From an uncultured Clostridia bacterium (GTDB lineage Bacteria > Bacillota > Clostridia > TANB77 > CAG-508): DNA of 44,116 nucleotides. Shown piece by piece: positions 41,849 to 44,116 of this stretch. The stretch spans positions 1 through 44,116 of the forward strand of contig CALXLP010000010.1 of assembly GCA_944389225.1 (NCBI GenBank), read 5' to 3'. The position numbers and the translations under genes were made by a program. A model generated the notes under the pieces. That model made no database searches and was not told the origin of the DNA. It saw only the letters and a list, made by a program, of their open reading frames with translations. The first letter of the stretch is position 1; every line of letters starts with the position of its first letter.

Positions 41849-42712
41849 CTAAAATTGATTTGGCAATTGGTCTATGCTAATACCATCTCCTACATTATCC
41901 CAATCTATTTTTATATTTTCAAATTCTTCATTTTTAAAATCATTTAACCTTTTATAATCATTTTCTTCCATTTCAAAATCTAAAGATTTTATATTTTCAT
42001 CTATTCTATCACAGTTTGTACTCTTGATTAAAACGTTAATTTTCTTTTCTTTCATTATCCAATTTAATATAATTTGATTTTGAGTTTTATTGTATTTTTG
42101 TGATAATTCTACTAATAAGTCATAATTTTTTAATTGCGTTCGATTTCTCCTTAAAGGTTGATATGCAACAAATTTAATACCATTTTTCTTGCAATAATCT
42201 AATATTCCAATACTTTCATTTATTTTACATTCTAAATTATAAACACCTTCAAAGAAATCCAATTTAACATTTGTATTTATTTCTTTTAATTGTTCTAATG
42301 AGCAATTACTGATTCCCAAATATCTTGTTTTACCTGCTTCTTGTAGTCGTTTCATTTCAAAATAAGTATCTAATAGTGTAAGTTTTGTAAATTTAGGCAA
42401 ATGTAATTGTAAATTATCTACATAATCCAAATTTAATATATTTAAATATTCATTTAGTTGCTTTTCAATATCAGATTTTTCATTTATTGTCGGCTCTATA
42501 TTGACACTTATAAATAAATTTTCTCTACCACACTTTTCAATAAAGCTTTTTAATGATTTTACAATCTTACCATCTTCATATAACATATACAAAGATAAAT
42601 AATTTTGTCCTAATTTATATGAATGAAATAAAGCTTCTATATCTTTGCTATCTTGATAATTGATTTTCCATGTACCTATTCCTATTGGAAATATCTTCTT
42701 TTTATTAACCAT
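41849..42712 (-). CDS. Aldo/keto reductase-fold protein lacking catalytic residues
   Basis: 287 residues from ATG at 42712, which has GGAG 6 nt upstream; an in-frame TTG 12 nt earlier lies inside that site. The barrel is recognisable (FPIGIGTWK, YLGISNCSLEQL, FVAYQPLR, LNWIMKEKKINVLIKST). The catalytic Asp is replaced by Ser40 (YLSLYMLYEDG), and the Lys by Asn71 (FISVNIEP), while Tyr45 and His104 (LQLHLP) remain. A normal hydride-transfer reaction is unlikely. It may be a binding or regulatory protein. Confidence 0.82.
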   Translation of the reverse strand: MVNKKKIFPIGIGTWKINYQDSKDIEALFHSYKLGQNYLSLYMLYEDGKIVKSLKSFIEKCGRENLFISVNIEPTINEKSDIEKQLNEYLNILNLDYVDNLQLHLPKFTKLTLLDTYFEMKRLQEAGKTRYLGISNCSLEQLKEINTNVKLDFFEGVYNLECKINESIGILDYCKKNGIKFVAYQPLRRNRTQLKNYDLLVELSQKYNKTQNQIILNWIMKEKKINVLIKSTNCDRIDENIKSLDFEMEENDYKRLNDFKNEEFENIKIDWDNVGDGISIDQLPNQF

Positions 42713-42739
42713 AAATTTCTCCAATCTTAATATGCTTTT

Positions 42740-43237
42740 CTAATATTCAATTGTTACCATTTCTAAATTTTCTATTGTTTTAACTTTTAATCCTAATATT
42801 CTATAAATTGCGTATATGACTCCTCCATGTGTTACAACTAGAATCTTTTCATTATTATAGTTATTTTTTATCATTTCTAAAAAACTTAAAATACGACCAT
42901 CAAATTCTTCAAATGTTTCTCCATTTGGTGGAACCGTTTTATTATGCATTAAAAATTGTTTTTCATCAGTATTAGGGGTATTCTCCCAATCCCCAAGTCC
43001 CCTTTCCATTAATCTCTCATCATAAATTACATTTAAATATGGAACTAAAATTTCAGCAGTTTGCTTTGTCCTATTTAATGGAGAGCAAAAACAAATATCA
43101 AAATCAGATGGAAAGTTTTTTGACTTTTCTTCAGTATCCTTTAATCCTTTTTTACTTAATTTACAATCTACTTGTCCTTGCAGTAATCTTTTCTCATTAT
43201 AAATACTTTCTGCATGACGAATTAATGTAATTTTCAT
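42740..43237 (-). CDS. Histidine phosphatase (CobC/GpmB-like)
   Basis: 165 residues, shorter than usual. LIRHAESIYNEKRLLQGQVDCKLSKKG holds the catalytic His and Arg, CSPLNRTKQTAEIL the second Arg, MERGLGDWE the acid and VVTHGGVIYAI the second His. Members include alpha-ribazole phosphatase and broad-range sugar phosphatases. It is 27 bp upstream of the aldo/keto reductase-fold gene. GGGGGG lies 14 nt before the ATG, a rather long spacing. Confidence 0.88.
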   Translation of the reverse strand: MKITLIRHAESIYNEKRLLQGQVDCKLSKKGLKDTEEKSKNFPSDFDICFCSPLNRTKQTAEILVPYLNVIYDERLMERGLGDWENTPNTDEKQFLMHNKTVPPNGETFEEFDGRILSFLEMIKNNYNNEKILVVTHGGVIYAIYRILGLKVKTIENLEMVTIEY

Positions 43238-43357
43238 TATTATATTATTTTCCCCCCAACTTACTCTGTTTTCATTTTAAAAAAATAATTTTCTAATATA
43301 GTATTTATATCACAAATCCTCAATTTTTCATAGTGTTTTGTAAATATATTTATCCTT

Positions 43358-43668
43358 ATCTTTGCTTAATTGCCACAAAATCTCCAATAAAGATAATGTC
43401 AAGAGCGAACGAAGTGAGTTTATTTACTCTTGATATTATTTTTATTGGAGATTAAACTTGTTTTGCAAAGATTATATCACGAATTTTCTTAAATTTTCGT
43501 GATATAAAATCCCATAGGACGAAAATCTTAATTTTCCCGTTCTATAAATTTTTATAGGACGGATTTTTGAAATTTTTCGTCCTATGGATTCTATAGGTCA
43601 ATTTTTTTATTATTTTTGACCTACAGAATTTTATAAGTCAAAAAGTCCTAAAATTTTGACCTATAAAA
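43358..43668. repeat. Array of long and short hairpins, function unknown
   Basis: A 27-bp stem (43379-43405 with 43427-43453) has a 21-nt loop and two positions that pair as G-U on the plus strand. It is enclosed by ATCTTTGC/GCAAAGAT (43358-43365, 43465-43472). Then follow a 12-bp stem (43472-43483 with 43496-43507), two imperfect ATAGGACG hairpins (43514-43545 and 43554-43585) that can also pair with each other over 14 bp, and hairpins at 43591-43626 and 43630-43667. Little of this stretch lies outside a stem or loop. No open frame was found in it. Confidence 0.8.
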
Positions 43669-43874
43669 AATAAGCATCAGTACATATCTACTGACACCTA
43701 ATTTTATAAAGATTCTCTATAACTCATTTTAATAAATTTCTTCTAACACTCTAAATATCTAGTTTTACCTCATATCTACTTACCCTCACAACTTATACCT
43801 GTTGTGTTTATAATAGACACAATCTCAAATTTCCCAGTATTTCAAACACATTGCTTCATTTTCTAAAAATTAAT
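43669..43874. other. Non-coding stretch
   Basis: AT-rich, with two small inverted repeats (TCAGTA/TACTGA near 43678-43697; TTGTGT/ACACAA at 43803-43823). No gene, promoter with good spacing or terminator was recognised. It belongs to the 765-bp gap between the histidine phosphatase and the rlmD-like gene. Confidence 0.5.
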
Positions 43875-43988
43875 TTATGTGTTTCCACTTACCATATCAG
43901 CAATCACTTTAACTTTCACGCCCAAATTTTGATGTTTTTCTTTCCCAAATCTGCCTTTTTCTTCAAAAGTTATAATCTCTGAAACCAT
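43875..43988 (-). other. Small open frame after the rlmD-like gene, doubtful
   Basis: 37 codons from ATG at 43988, beginning MVSEIITFEEKGRFG and ending in VIADMVSGNT. Its composition looks protein-like (GKEKHQNLGVKVKVI), but no ribosome binding site precedes it and no family was recognised. The frame stays open upstream into the end of the rlmD-like gene in the -1 frame. It may be a gene fragment. Confidence 0.3.
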
Positions 43989-44002
43989 ATTAAAATCAAG
44001 TA

Positions 44003-44116
44003 TTACCTGTCTTGTTTTAGTTGTAGCACCGCTACACACTCCACATGATTTGTAAACGGAAACATATCCACCGGCTTTATGCTTTTTATATCATAGCTTT
44101 CCTCCAACTCTTTTAA
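44003..44116 (-). CDS. rlmD: 23S rRNA (uracil-5-)-methyltransferase, RlmD/RumA-like (C-terminal end only)
   Basis: Only the last 37 codons and the TAA (44005-44003) are inside the window; the 5' part lies beyond 44116. The reading SYDIKSIKPVDMFPFTNHVE followed by CVAVL is the C-terminal signature of RumA/TrmA-type methyltransferases, where the P-x-DMFP-x-T-x-HVE segment carries the base-acting Glu. These enzymes form 5-methyluridine in 23S rRNA. Which uridine cannot be told from the fragment. Confidence 0.88.
   Translation of the reverse strand, partial: LKELEESYDIKSIKPVDMFPFTNHVECVAVLQLKQDR

Overview
The window is AT-rich DNA from a low-GC Firmicute. The best guess is an anaerobic, gut-type member of Clostridia: there are AGGAGG ribosome binding sites before nearly every gene, an MEP isoprenoid pathway, many flavodoxin, ferredoxin-type and nitroreductase proteins, and nickel-pincer cofactor genes. 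Species cannot be read from the sequence. Every convincing gene lies on the minus strand, so transcription runs from high to low coordinates. No tRNA, rRNA, CRISPR array, IS transposase or prophage gene was seen.

Layout, low to high coordinate. 1-3.9 kb: a fused ABC ATPase-permease (3' end outside), and a LiaF-like plus DUF4097 envelope pair. 4.2-6.4 kb: a CDF metal exporter with a manganese-type metal quartet and a promoter-spanning palindrome, then an Rsm22-like methyltransferase. 6.5-7.2 kb: a complete type III toxin-antitoxin locus (consensus promoter, three repeats of antitoxin RNA, attenuating terminator, ToxN/AbiQ-family endoribonuclease). 7.2-11.1 kb: small house-cleaning enzymes (Nudix, VOC, RBBP9-type hydrolase, CutA, HAD, HD, flavodoxin). 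11.3-20.1 kb: nickel block, in transcription order MerR regulator, cupin, ferredoxin-type aldo/keto reductase, DUF362 protein, larC, larB, larE, and a NikMN-Q-O nickel ECF transporter. It supplies nickel and builds the nickel-pincer nucleotide, but larA, the enzyme that uses the cofactor, is not here. REP-like elements are scattered only in this block and at its edge. 20.4-23.2 kb: a class A penicillin-binding protein with a very long charged cytoplasmic tail. 23.3-23.5 kb: an orphan MerR-type promoter driving a short structured transcript.

23.6-28.4 kb: accessory enzymes (flavodoxin, hydrolase, cupin, Nudix, a frameshifted GNAT, SDR, HD, ACT). 28.5-32.4 kb: purH, and ispF-ispE-ispD. 32.6-37.7 kb: phosphatase, GNAT, a deaminase fused to a nucleoside deoxyribosyltransferase-like domain, PepD-type dipeptidase, O-methyltransferase, Nudix. 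37.9-41.7 kb: nitroreductase, and an unrecognised three-gene unit (membrane protein, HD protein with a possible ADP-ribosyltransferase-like half, small charged protein) preceded by a decayed HAD gene. 41.8-43.2 kb: an aldo/keto reductase-fold protein lacking catalytic residues, and a histidine phosphatase. 43.4-43.7 kb: a dense array of hairpins. 44.0 kb: the 3' end of an rlmD-like gene.

The observations most worth following are the antitoxin RNA with hairpin-expanded repeats, the hairpin array, the HD/ART-like operon, the duplicated MerR operator with an orphan short transcript, and the deaminase-deoxyribosyltransferase fusion.
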